Shown: in pieces, positions 10,253 through 20,036 of the stretch
Numbering within the stretch: the first letter of the stretch is position 1
How the letters are laid out: each line of letters opens with the position of its first letter
Translations under genes and position numbers: made by a program
The notes under the pieces: model-generated
Databases searched by the model: none
Told to the model about the DNA's origin: nothing
Seen by the model: only the letters and a program-made list of their open reading frames with translations
Origin: Ypsolopha sequella
Taxonomy: Eukaryota; Arthropoda; Insecta; Lepidoptera; Ypsolophidae
Length of the DNA stretch: 64,000 nt
Reading direction: 5' to 3'
NCBI GenBank assembly: GCA_934047225.1
Contig: CAKOHE010000018.1
Span: 310,001-374,000 of the forward strand

Positions 10253-11352
10253 CAGTGGTGGTCACATAATTAAAGACACCTCCTAATTGACCACAAAAAA
10301 CTTAGTTATGGTACTAGCATTTGCTTAAATAGGTATTTAATCGAGAGTAATTGGTATTAAACCATACGTGACATTACATTCTTAAAATGTGGGACAAAAA
10401 AATAGATGTGTTCTTTAGTAGTTTAGCCACTGCGCACTGCCACTCTGGGAAAGTAACACAAACTTTTTTAACTTACTTGTAGCTGGCCAGCTAATTAAAG
10501 GCAATAAAAGCTGTGTTCTGAATTTAAGAAAAGAAAAAAATAACTAAATTCTCTTTTCTTTATTTTGCCGCGTATTTTCATGAAACGTCGATATTACTGA
10601 AAAAACTTAACTTTTTTCATTCAAATTAATACATTTTAAACCAATCAATATGATAAAAAAAAAAGAGTTGCGATTCGACCACTAGGAAGATTATTTTGAA
10701 CTTTCGTACTAAAGCCTGGTCGCACAGAAAAATAGGAAACCACTTGTACTGTTCTAAGGACATGGTTATGAATGCTATAAAACATACCAAGAAGTTTAAC
10801 ACGACCGAAAACGTACCTAGAAAACCGAGACCAAGGAAAACTACTGTGCGGGAAGACTCTAAGATGGTGTTGTTGGCAAAAAAAGATCCGTTCAAGGGAT
10901 CAGAACTGATACGTTCGGAGTTGTTTGGTGCAGGAGGGTCGATGGATGTGTCTGCAAGAACAATTAGACGGAGACTATGTGAGGCAAACTTGTACGGAAG
11001 AGTGTCTCGAAAGGTGCCACTTTTGAAAAAGCAAAATGTTAAGGCAATATTAGCGTTATAAAAAAAATATCAACACTGGACTGAACGAGAGTGGAAACAA
11101 GTGCTCTTTTCTGATGAAACAAAAATTAATATGATTAATTCTGATGGAAAACAATATGTTAGACGCCCCTCAAACAAAGAAATGGATCCAAATTATACCA
11201 AGAAAATAGTCAAACATGGGGGCGGAAATATCAAAGTGTGGGGCTGCTTTTTAGGACTTGGTGTAGGACCTGTCAGGAAAGTAGAGGGCAACATGGATAA
11301 ATTCCAGTACAAGAATATTTTAGAACAAGGAATCAGGAAGTACTTACAGTAT
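10253..11352 (+). mobile_element. Tc1-type transposon, truncated
   Basis: The left end CAGTGGTGGTCACATAATTA is preceded by TA (10251-10252), as in Tc1-like elements. A transposase remnant follows. The right inverted repeat and transposase C-terminus are missing; unrelated repeat sequence begins near 11352. Confidence 0.7.
10696..11352 (+). pseudogene. Tc1-family transposase, broken
   Basis: One frame holds the paired-type helix-turn-helix region (RTKAWSHRKIGNHLYCS), a second helix-turn-helix (VSARTIRRRLCEANLYGR) and the start of the DDE catalytic domain (VLFSDETKI, carrying the first Asp, then HGGGNIKVWGCF). A TAA at 11059-11061 interrupts the frame, which resumes without a shift. The reading ends near GIRKYLQYAF, so the second and third catalytic acidic residues are absent. 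The frame is open upstream of the first Met without a clear start. Non-functional. Confidence 0.8.
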
Positions 11353-11633
11353 GCATTTAGTGTAAGACGGTGTGTGTCTATGTTAGTGTGTTTGTTGGTC
11401 TGTTACCATTTTTCTCCCAAAACGAATGGACTGATTTTGCAATTTTAATCCTCAACTAAATATGACAGGTGGATTGGTATTATCTCAGATTCAGATGGGG
11501 TTTTTGGAATTATCTTTTATAGCTAGAAGTCTATACATAATTATAATAAAAATTTCTACATAAAGAAAAACTATTAAACACTGTCTTTTTTTTGTATTGG
11601 TGTAATTGTTTGTTTTTTTTTTTCAAATTTCAG
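11353..11633. repeat. Dispersed repeat in an intron
   Basis: Sequence after the Tc1 break (tgtgtctatgttagtgtg, gttaccatttttctccc, ggtggattggtattatctc) looks like a dispersed non-coding repeat of the kind found in lepidopteran genomes. No gene seen. It ends in a polypyrimidine tract before the acceptor at 11633. Confidence 0.4.
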
Positions 11634-11731
11634 TTTCAACAAGGCGATTTTCAAAATCAATGTCTGCAGCTGAAAGAGAGTTAAAGAACACCATAGCTGA
11701 AACTAAGAAAATGCCAAAATCTTTTTTATAA
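11634..11731 (+). CDS. Putative last exon of the THAP-like gene
   Basis: Acceptor AAATTTCAG precedes this exon, which joins in phase with 10220 and reads STRRFSKSMSAAERELKNTI..., ending TAA at 11729-11731. A charged, helix-prone segment after a Pro/Ser linker is common in THAP proteins, where a coiled coil follows the DNA-binding domain. The early stop may itself be a lesion. No function can be assigned. Confidence 0.35.
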
Positions 11732-11884
11732 CAAATTGGTGCAAAGAAATAAACCAAATATTATCAGGGAAAACCACGTTTTGAGATGACAGTGATCTTG
11801 TAAACCAAGCAGCAAATGATTATTATATTAAATATAAAAAGAAGAATGGTAAATAAAATTATATATGAAAGAAAAAATCTTTGA

Positions 11885-11952
11885 TTTATTATATTTTGAA
11901 TCTGTTTTGGTTATTATTTGCAATAACCAAAACAGATTCAAAATATAATAAA
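11885..11952. repeat. Perfect hairpin, 31-bp arms
   Basis: Arms 11885-11915 and 11922-11952 are exact reverse complements (core TTGAATCTGTTTTGGTTATT) around the 6-nt loop ATTTGC. After two mismatches pairing resumes outward (AAATCTTT with AAAGATTT), giving a stem of over 40 bp. Confidence 0.9.
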
Positions 11953-11974
11953 ATAAAGATTTTTACCTGTAGCT

Positions 11975-12197
11975 AGCCCCAGACAGAATTTTTAGCTCAA
12001 TGTATCTACCAACTAGGTTGTATTTTGCACATAGCAGAGAACATATTACTTCGGTTTACTTTTTATCTTAACGTCTTTAATTAAGCCTATTAATTAGGGA
12101 CATAGAGATAAAAATGTAAACCAAAGTAATTTTTTCTCTACGTGCAAAATATATCCTGGTTGGTAGATACGTCGAGCTAAAAATTCCGTCCGGGGCT
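11975..12197. repeat. Foldback element, ~95-bp arms
   Basis: The left arm AGCCCCAGACAGAATTTTTA... pairs with the right arm ending ...TAAAAATTCCGTCCGGGGCT over most of its length (including TATCTACCAAC and GTTGGTAGATA). Non-coding, a MITE-like palindrome; flanks give no clear duplication. Confidence 0.7.
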
Positions 12198-12775
12198 GCC
12201 TGCAGTAGCATAGCTATATATGTATGTACTATAGCTATATATATATAAATATATTATTTAGTATATATCTTTTGTAGTACACGTATGTATGATTACTTAT
12301 TTTAATAAAATTTCCCTTTCCCGCTTAGGTTTGCTGGAAGAAATCTCTTTTTAGAGATAAGCTCGCCTGTGTACATATCTTTTAATGTATTATATGTTTT
12401 AACTGCTTTTCTGTGTACATTAAAGAATAAAGAAATTATGATCTCGCAAGGGAAATTATAAACTATCGGATTTTACAATCTTTCGGTGACACATTTAATG
12501 AGTGAAGTCTGGCTGTCGAGAAATAAACAGACTGGAGTGCTAACCTCTATTGAAAGCAGCAGGATAAAATAAATTACACATAATTATGTATGAGACACGT
12601 TAAGATTGTCAAGAGTACACGAGTGTTGATGGTTCTAGTCACATACCATACTCCCGAACACATCTGACACCCGCTTTGTAAGTTTTTTTTTTAAATATTG
12701 TGTCAGAAGTAAAGCTAACTTTACGGTTTGCTTCGCGTATACATATTGTATATATGTATATCGCGTATATATGTA
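12198..12775. other. No gene seen; TA-rich repeats
   Basis: AT-rich with short (TA)n and TATG runs around 12214-12270 and 12745-12772. No coding potential recognised. Confidence 0.5.
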
Positions 12776-13035
12776 CAAGGTGACTTTGATCATCGTCCAA
12801 ATTCATACTGGAGCCTTGGTAAGTGATCAGCATCATGAATCGATAACAATTTCTGTGAAATTCGTATAATGAAATTTCGAATTCCCATAGTAATTCACTC
12901 CCAGTCCTGTGTGAATCACTATGGGAAGTTTAAATTTAATTTTATGAATTTTACAAAAATCGTGTTTGGTTCTTGATGCTGATAACTTACCAAGGCTCAA
13001 GTATGAATTTGGACGATGTTCACAAATTCACCTTG
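12776..13035. mobile_element. TA-flanked foldback MITE, 260 bp
   Basis: The ends are CAAGGTGA...TCACCTTG, flanked by TA on both sides (12774-12775, 13036-13037). The arms pair over the segment with CATCGTCCAAATTCATACT and its complement. An inner stem (CCCATAGT/ACTATGGG) sits at the centre. Mariner-type MITE. Confidence 0.8.
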
Positions 13036-13050
13036 TATATACATACAGGT

Positions 13051-13290
13051 GTTAAGATGAAGCTGCGGAAGCCGAAAACTGGCGATAGTACTCGCCCATA
13101 CTAATAACTTTTTCGTGAAAAAAAAATGAGAAAGATATCAGTTGTTTCATACATTTTGGTCGGGTAGCTATGTAACTTTTCTATGGAAAAGCAGAATGTT
13201 TTTCGCGATTCGAGTGTTGGCTCCATAGTAAGAGTTGTTCGTATGGACGAGTACTATTGACAGTTTCAGCTTCCGCAACTTCATCATAAC
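13051..13290. repeat. Foldback MITE, 240 bp
   Basis: The left GTTAAGATGAAGCTGCGGAA and the reverse complement of the right end (GTTATGATGAAGTTGCGGAA) pair, as do TAGTACTCGCCCATAC and GTATGGACGAGTACTA. Non-coding. Confidence 0.75.
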
Positions 13291-13796
13291 ATTCATAACA
13301 CGCAGTACACCGATATATAATAATATATGTAAATATTCATTGTAAGAATAGATTTGTGTCGTGGATGTATCACACTTCTAAATTCGTAGCGGGTTCGATG
13401 AGTCTTGCACTGATTCTCGGCAATCGTGAATATTGTGCACTTCCCCCTGGTCAGTCAGCCCAGCCAGGACAGGACAACTCCTTAAAGTAGAGCCGAACAG
13501 CTTCAGCATTCTGACAGATAAACTGGTCCAGTGAAGGGAAGTTGGAGCTTAATATATTATGAGTGGTTAACTTATTATTAGTGGTAACTTTTATTGTAAA
13601 CTGTCATCTCATGCAAACAAAACATGCCGACCTAGATTAGCGTTAAGTCATATAGGTAAGCACTCAATTTTTGTATGTATGTATGTATGTATGTATGTGG
13701 ATCACGGACGGCCCTCACACACGGGCAGGCGGAAGCGTGTTGTGTGTGCGGACCGACCGCGATCACCACCCAGCTATGGTTGTGAGATGCTTACCT
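13291..13796. other. No gene seen; (TATG)n microsatellite
   Basis: Unassigned sequence with a TATG microsatellite at about 13673-13698. The LINE target duplication GATGCTTACCT lies at 13786-13796. Confidence 0.5.
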
Positions 13797-16062
13797 TCTT
13801 CTTCTTGGTGGGCTCGGTTTCCGCAACTAGTCTCTTTTTTGGACCTTTGTGCGTGGAAAGGTGTGGGGCCGTCGATTCTAGCCAGCCCAGCTCACGCCAA
13901 AATCCCAAGAGGCGACCTAGGTCGCCACAGGACTGGCGGAGCGTCCTCGGTTCACCGAGGATCTTAGCCCGTTGTGTGCTGACTCCTACGCAATCCACTG
14001 TCACGTGGGTCGGCGTTTCTTCGACCTCCATACAAGCACTGCATAGAGGGCTGTCCGTTAGACCTATAGTATAGAAGTGTCTGTTAAGGTTACTGTGTCC
14101 TGTGATTAGCCCTACCATCATGCGAAGGTTGGATCTATTAAGACGTAGTAGTTTCTTTGTCAGACGACGGTCCACGGTAGGGAAAACCGCTTTGGTCTGT
14201 CTGCAGGCTGTCATGCTTGCCCATTGCTCAGCATGTTGAGAGCTGGTTCTTTCACGCAGCCATGTTCGTATCTGGTTAAAGGGCAAGGGAACCAGAGGTT
14301 CAGCACCTACTGGTTTTAACCTTGCGCCTTTTTTCGCCAGTTCATCTGCTGCGTCGTTGCCCAGCGATCCACTGTGTCCTTTTATCCACTGGAGGGTTAC
14401 ATTATTGTGACGACTTACCTCTTCCAGTTGATTAAGACATTGTAGTATTAGCCCAGAGTTTACCGTGGTCTTGCTAAGGGCTCGTAGTACCGCCGTGCTG
14501 TCAGAAAGTATCCTAATATTGAGGCCTCTAGCTTCCCTTCTGAGTACCGCGCTTGTCGCCAGGATAATTCCGATGCATTCCGCTTGGAAAATCGTATTGT
14601 GCTTACCCAAGGCTGTTGATTTGAAAATGTTAAGTTCGGCTGAGTACGCTCCGGCCCCAGTACCCTCCTCTGTTTTGGAGCCATCTGTATATATCCTTAC
14701 CTCGTGGATATTAGATTGGTCTGCTGGTTCCTCAAATAATTGGACGTTGTAATGTCTATTAAATACATGTTTTCTAGGGATTCTGTCACACGGCGCGTCC
14801 ATTAGTGGCTGGTGGGACAAGGCCAGCCCAAGAATGCGCGTGTGTGGTGCCCTGTCGTCGCTTTTCCACTGTCCGGCTGCCCTGAGTCTGAACGTAGCAG
14901 CCGCCGCCTCCTGTTGTATAAACAGATGTAGCGGCGGGATGTCCAGGATTATCTCGAGGGCTGCGGATGCAGTGGTTCGCATGCAGCTTGTGGTTAGCAT
15001 ACAGGCAAGCCTTTGGAACTTTAATAGTTCTTTCTGTACGTAACCGGCGTCCATCCTGGGCCACCAGACAACGGCACCGTACGAGACCATTGGTCTTATG
15101 ACTGCTTTGTAAAGCCAAAGCATTATGTTTGGGCGTAGTCCCCATTTCTTACCCAATAGGCGTTTGCACTGCCATAATGCTATGGTTCCCTTTCTCAGTT
15201 TGATGTTCATATGTTTTGTCCAAATCAACTTACTGTCAAGTGTCATACCCAGGTATTTGACTTCAGTTGATAGGGTTAATGCAGTGCCGAAGAGTTTCGG
15301 TAGTCCCATGTTCGCCAATTTTCTCTTGTTGGTGAACAGGACTAGTTCCGTTTTTTTCGGGTTCACTGTTAATTGGTACTCCTCGCACCATTTTTCAACG
15401 ACTTTGAATGCACCCTGCATCAGTTCACAGAGTGTGCCTTCGAATTTTCCATTAATAAGAATCGCAAGGTCGTCGGCATAGCCTATTGTGTGAAAGCACC
15501 TATCGTTGAGACGTCGGATTAGATCGTCTGCCACGATATTCCAGAGCAGCGGTGATAGGACGCCTCCTTGTGGGCAGCCCTTGGCAACCACAGCCCTGGT
15601 AGTGCCATTCACACTTAGTTGCACCGCTCTCAACTTAAGCATTTTGTCTATCCACCCGCGTAGTGTTGGTTCGACGTCATATTTAATGAGAGACTGGCTG
15701 ATGTTTGTAAATTTAGTTTTGTCAAAGGCGCCCTCGATTTCGATAAAGGCCCCTAAGGTTGATTCCTTCGTATTTAGAGCGCTCTCAATTTTTCTCACTA
15801 CGCTATGCAGAGCCGACTCTGTTGATTTACTACCCGAACTGTAGGCATGTTGATTCGGGTGTAGCGGTTTCTTCTTTAGAGCTCCGTCTCTGATATGCCT
15901 ATCGCATAGCCTTTCCAGGGTCTTAAGAAGGAAGGATGTGAGACTAATGGGTCTAAAGGATTTCGCATCAGTGTAGTCACTTCTACCCGGTTTAGGCAAA
16001 AATATAACTTTGACCTCCCTCCAGTCACACGGTATGTAGCTGTGTGCCAGACATGCTTTCAG
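13774..16062 (-). mobile_element. 5'-truncated LOA-type LINE (copy 1): RT-RNase H
   Basis: One uninterrupted minus-strand frame of about 760 codons, lacking the endonuclease and the start of the reverse transcriptase. Visible in order: FLPKPGRSDY and SFRPISLTS, ALNTKESTLGAFIEIEGAFD, GCPQGGVLSPLLWN, the active site YADD; then RNase H (IYTDGSKTEEGTGAG, FQAECIGI, LSDSTAVL, GHSGSLGNDAADELAK) and a CCHC motif (CSACMEVEETPTHVTVDC). The C-terminus runs into a Lys-rich stretch from a (GAA)n 3' tail. Boundaries are set by a direct repeat GATGCTTACCT at 13786-13796 and 16063-16073, as expected for target-primed insertion. Very similar to the 20037-21888 copy, hence recent. Confidence 0.9.
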
Positions 16063-16375
16063 GATGCTTACCTATTGCTACTATAATTTAATATAAGTAC
16101 CGAACTCCGCAATCACTGATAAACCCTATGGGTTTTTGTTGATTGTGCTTTTATGTAACTATGTTAAGATTTTTGAAAATAAAGAAAAATAAAAAAAAAT
16201 GAGCGCATTGCCCATTATAAGTGCTGCAGGTTGGGGACATTTTATGTAACTTTAGACTGGCCAGTTGCCGGCTATAAATACCTAATGTAGAACCGAGGCC
16301 GGGCGGTGAACGGCTCTTAAATAAAAATTTGAAAATTGAATTGTAAATGTTATAAAAATCCAATGCACATTCCAG
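16063..16375. other. CCT4 upstream intron, no gene
   Basis: About 300 bp between the LINE 5' truncation and the CCT4 acceptor (CATTCCAG at 16368-16375). No coding sequence recognised. Earlier CCT4 exons are not visible in the window. Confidence 0.5.
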
Positions 16376-16513
16376 GCGGCGGCGCTCCCGAGGCGGCGGC
16401 GGCGGTGGCGTTGTCCTGAGCGTCGATATCCGCGCCCGGCGCCGACCACTACTGTCTGAGGGCGTACGCTGATGCTCTAGAGGTGGTGCCTTACACGCTC
16501 GCTGAGAACGCTG
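16376..16513 (+). CDS. CCT4: CCT4 (TCP-1 delta) exon with in-frame TGA
   Basis: Encodes the late equatorial-domain segment of chaperonin subunit CCT4: GGGAPE near the start, then DHYCLRAYADALEVVPYTLA and ENAG. CCT4 is one of eight subunits of the cytosolic CCT/TRiC ring that folds actin, tubulin and other proteins using ATP. The acceptor is TTCCAG|GC and the donor GCTG|GTAACA; it joins in phase to 19617. One codon in the middle is TGA (16417-16419, after VALS), aligned where family members have an ordinary residue. The exon is GC-rich (GGCGGC repeats) unlike its surroundings. The stop could mean a pseudogene copy, a null allele or a sequence error. Confidence 0.85.
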
Positions 16514-16796
16514 GTAACATTTTCTCCTGTCTTGTATTTTTTATCTCTTTATTTAATAAACTATACTCGTTTGATACGGCAAATAATGTTTGTAAACAAC
16601 TTTATAACCTAAAAGTGGTGAAATATATGTTCAACTGCAATTTTTGCTGCATAATTAAACATATTAATGTACTTGAGTTCACTTTTATTAGTTTAAACCA
16701 AAATGTATATAAAAATGCTTTCTTAGATCATATTTCATCACTTAGGTTACAAAGTTGTTTACAAACAATATTTGCCGTATTAAAATAGAGTATAGC

Positions 16797-17311
16797 GACC
16801 CGCCCCGGCTTCGCACGGGTGCAATGCTGATACTAAATATAGGTACTAGAGTATTTAAGGTACTTAATTGGATAAGGGTTGATGCTGTATTCACTATTGC
16901 TTAAAATCGCTTCGTAATAAGCCATTATTTCTCGTAAAAAGTAAAGGATAAAAATGGTTATTGTGGGTTATTCCTAAAAGATACACATATACCATCGCAG
17001 ATTTTTTTGTAGACCTTTTTAATGTGTACAATACTGTAGTACATTATTTTGATCTATCTCGTAGGGTTCAGCCAGCGTTTGCAATGTAAGCGCAAAAAAA
17101 GTGTTTATTTACGACATCACATTAGAAACCTCTAAAATTATCAGTGTTTGTCTACAATATTATGCATGTATTATACATACAAACCTTCCTCTTGAATCAC
17201 TCTATCTATTAAAAAAAACCGCATGAAAATCCGTTGCGTAGTTTTAAAGATCTAAGCATACATAGGGACAGACAGACAGCGGGAAGCGACTTTGTTTTGT
17301 ACTATGTAGTG
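16797..17311 (+). repeat. Dispersed SINE/LINE-tail-like repeat
   Basis: Opens GCGACCCGCCCCGGCTTCGC and closes with CATAGGGACAGACAGACAGC and a GAAGCGACTTTG word. Such paired words are common in lepidopteran dispersed repeats as I recall them; the exact family is not assigned. Confidence 0.5.
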
Positions 17312-18074
17312 AAGTATAAGCTTACTTTTTACATTTAGTTGTTTGTAAGTAACTAATATTATGAAAAACAAAGATATGATATTGCTAAGTGTTTCTTGCC
17401 CTGCTTCTTAGCAAGACTAATGGAATGGGCGGAGTTAGGCATATATTTATTATATGTATTGCATATATTTACACCATTATTTATTCCTTGTTCCTATAAT
17501 TTTTTTATGAAATTTAAGTAAACCTAACCTATATTATTTCCTTGTGAATTTCCCCATTATGTAACACTATTACCTATAGACAGATTATTTAATTATATTA
17601 CATTAAAACCGACCTGTAATAACTGTATGTGGATATACCTACATAACAAAAATAATAATTCACTTATCATATAGTCACGATGTGAATATTGAAATTACTG
17701 TTAATTACTTATCTATATAAATTTCAAATTTCTAAATCTTAATTTTAATTCTACTTTGTGTTATCAGATGCATAAAAATTTAAATAATGCATGTTTAGTT
17801 TTAGTTTTAGTTGTTAATATATAATGTTGTGCATGTAAATGTAAATTTCTCAATTTAAAATGTCATGTTATGATTAGGTTTATGATTGCCGATGTATCAA
17901 AATTTCAATTATATTTATTTTATGTGGACCTTTACCCTGAGAGGCGGGTTTTTTTCTCAGTTCAGGGTAAATTTAATACTTCATTATTGATGCTGCATTT
18001 TTTATGAGGATAATAAATAATTTGTATTTGTATTTGTAAATATATTTCAATTTCACATTTATTATGTGTACTTT

Positions 18075-18262
18075 TACATACATACATACATACTCGCGCC
18101 TGACTCCCAGACATTTCCATCTGCTACGATCCTGACATACCACTTTCGCCTCTTCCACATCCATCAATGTAGTCATACAAGCTCCTATTCCGGGTACTTT
18201 TGGCTTTGCCCTTTAGTATGTCGCCAATTTGATCAGCAATGTCTACGGCGAACTACATGACC
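18075..18262 (-). pseudogene. RTE-type LINE 3'-end relic
   Basis: Minus-strand remnants read GHVVRRR and, after frame breaks, DVEEAKVVCQDRSRWK, resembling the extreme C-terminus of RTE-group reverse transcriptases (GHVxRR ... DRxxWR). A TATG-repeat tail adjoins at 18075-18095. Short and degenerate. Confidence 0.5.
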
Positions 18263-18327
18263 GTCAAACAGTTTTTTACTAGCACGATGTGTAGTTTTCG
18301 ACCGTTGCCACCCGTTAATAATTATAT

Positions 18328-18465
18328 CCCGGTCACATTATCTCGAGACCTGGCGTCGATGACGTCACGTCGCGTCGGCGCTCAGATACAGAGCGCGGGG
18401 AGGTGAAAGGAGAACGGGGGCGGGTGGTTCGCATTCCAGCGAGGTCTCGAGATAATGTGACCGGG
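18328..18465. repeat. Foldback element, 138 bp
   Basis: The arms CCCGGTCACATTATCTCGAG and CTCGAGATAATGTGACCGGG are perfect reverse complements extending to GACC/GGTC. The GC-rich centre is non-coding. Confidence 0.85.
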
Positions 18466-18635
18466 TTGTATGTGTCAATCCTGAGACATGCCTCTAAGGT
18501 TGTTACACGTTCGATCATTGTATCGATAAAATTCGTCAAGTGTGAGTTAAGTCGAATGCAGTTATCAGATGTATATGAAGGAAAGTGAAAAAAAAAAACA
18601 TCTAGGTAGAGTTAATATTTATATTCTTTACTTTA

Positions 18636-19125
18636 TTATGTATTACTTTCCGAAGCACCATCACCATTATCACTACTGGAATCGTTTGTATTAATAACTA
18701 ACTCAAAGTTATTATCTAAAATAGGTACTGTCCACTTTAATGTCTCTGTTGCAATCGTCCCATATTTTGGCTTTAGTTTTATTCACTACTATTTTCCAGT
18801 TATTTTTGGTTACGTGATTGCACGCTGCTTCAAATAATTTCATCATTTTCGCCGTGGAAAATGGAGGTTCAGTATTATGGCGTGCCGCATGTCCTTTGAT
18901 CTGTGCCCATATCAATTCGATGGCGTTATACTCGCAATGATACGGCGGTAAACGAAGTACTCGGTGCCCATGTTGCAGTGCTAGTTCATCAATGACGTAT
19001 CGTTTTACTGTCGATCTGTGAATATTCATCAATCTAATCAAGTCTCCTTTCAACATAGACATACTTGCGTCTACACCTTTTTTTTGAAGCCATGCAACGA
19101 GATGGGCTTTTTTTAAAGGTTAATC
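18636..19125 (-). pseudogene. IS630/Tc1-type DDE transposase, C-terminal fragment
   Basis: Reads KKAHLVAWLQKKGVDAS, then HRVLRLPPYHCEYNAIELIW, the signature surrounding the last catalytic region of insect DDE_3/IS630-type transposases (LPPYHxxxNAIExxWxxIK). A helical region follows (EAACNHVTKNNW). A stop after DSTYFR (18712) is a frameshift: the acidic tail NDSSSDNGDGASES continues in another frame to TAA at 18636. The N-terminus, first catalytic Asp and terminal repeats are not found. Same family as 319-1113 and 25031-26073. Confidence 0.8.
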
Positions 19126-19616
19126 AAAAGAAAAATTTACATTAATGCACATCATCATAAAACATAAACAATATTTTTCGCTATACGAACTTCTTAACGT
19201 GTATCGATATATTGTCTGTGATATTATTGCTACTCACTATTCTGTCTCACGCAATAAGTAAATATGTAATTTTTTCCTATGGTTGACATTGTCATTATTC
19301 AGAAACTGGATCGACTTCATAGCCGCGTTCTACTAATGTATTTAAGTATATTATCTAGGTTAGCAAATTAAATGTATGTACACATACGTTAAGATAGCCC
19401 TAAGTAATATAATAATGTAACGTACAAAAATACTCCATTATGTACTTTTCCGAAATAAATTCATCCATTCATTCATTTTGACTTTATCACTTAACCTTTT
19501 AAATTCTCATTAAGGCTAAAACAATCTCGTTCCAGATTGTCGCTCGGATCAATATTTGCAGATCACCCCATATAGGTGTCGTGATTTTATACTAATGCAT
19601 GTCCGTACATTCCCAG

Positions 19617-19819
19617 GTCTGAACGCGATCGAGACGGTGACGGAGCTGCGCGCTGCGCACGCGACAGGCGCAGGCGGGTGCGGCGCGGGGGTGAACGTGC
19701 GACGCGGGCGTGTCACGGACATGAGACAGGAGCACGTGCTGCAGCCGCTGCACGTGACCGCCTCAGCGCTGCAGCTCAGCACTGAGACCGTGCGAGCTAT
19801 ACTCAAGATTGATGACATT
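19617..19819 (+). CDS. CCT4: CCT4 (TCP-1 delta) penultimate or last exon
   Basis: Acceptor TTCCCAG; the G left by the previous exon plus GT completes Gly. Reads [54 protein letters not shown] and LKIDDI, matching the C-terminal equatorial domain of CCT4, including the ATP-pocket-proximal GVNV segment. A GAGGCGAG insert is an unusual Gly-rich expansion. The exon ends at DDI|GTAAGTGTG, an excellent donor; if not spliced, the frame continues to a TGA at 19883-19885. Family members end a few residues after DD(I/V)V, so a tiny final exon is expected downstream but was not identified. Confidence 0.88.
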
Positions 19820-20036
19820 GTAAGTGTGAGGGGTTTGTTCAAAGAACTCATAGAGAAACTACCCCATGATACTTGGTTTGTTTGAAATAATTTTTTTCAA
19901 TGCGCTTTCATGCGCTCTGAACACCACACACTGGTAGAAATAGAGAATGCCCGGTAGTGAGATGTATATAGTCAAGTCTATGCAACAGCACTAATTAGTT
20001 GGCGAAATCGGACTGTGAAATGTAAGTTTCACCGAC

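Larger units (their letters stand above)
16514..19616 (+). other. CCT4 intron, filled with repeats
   Basis: A 3.1-kb intron bounded by GTAACA and TTCCCAG. It holds dispersed repeats (16797-17311), an RTE-type relic (18075-18262), a foldback (18328-18465) and an IS630-type transposase fragment (18636-19125). Remaining stretches (16514-16796, 17312-18074, 19126-19616) show no gene. Confidence 0.7.

Noticed and set aside
13671..14074. Plus-strand open frames over 13.67-14.07 kb and others antisense to the LINEs (14465-15844, 20055-22037, 40599-41238)
   Set aside because: They are antisense shadows of the LOA LINE coding frames or of the TATG repeat, with no domain of their own.
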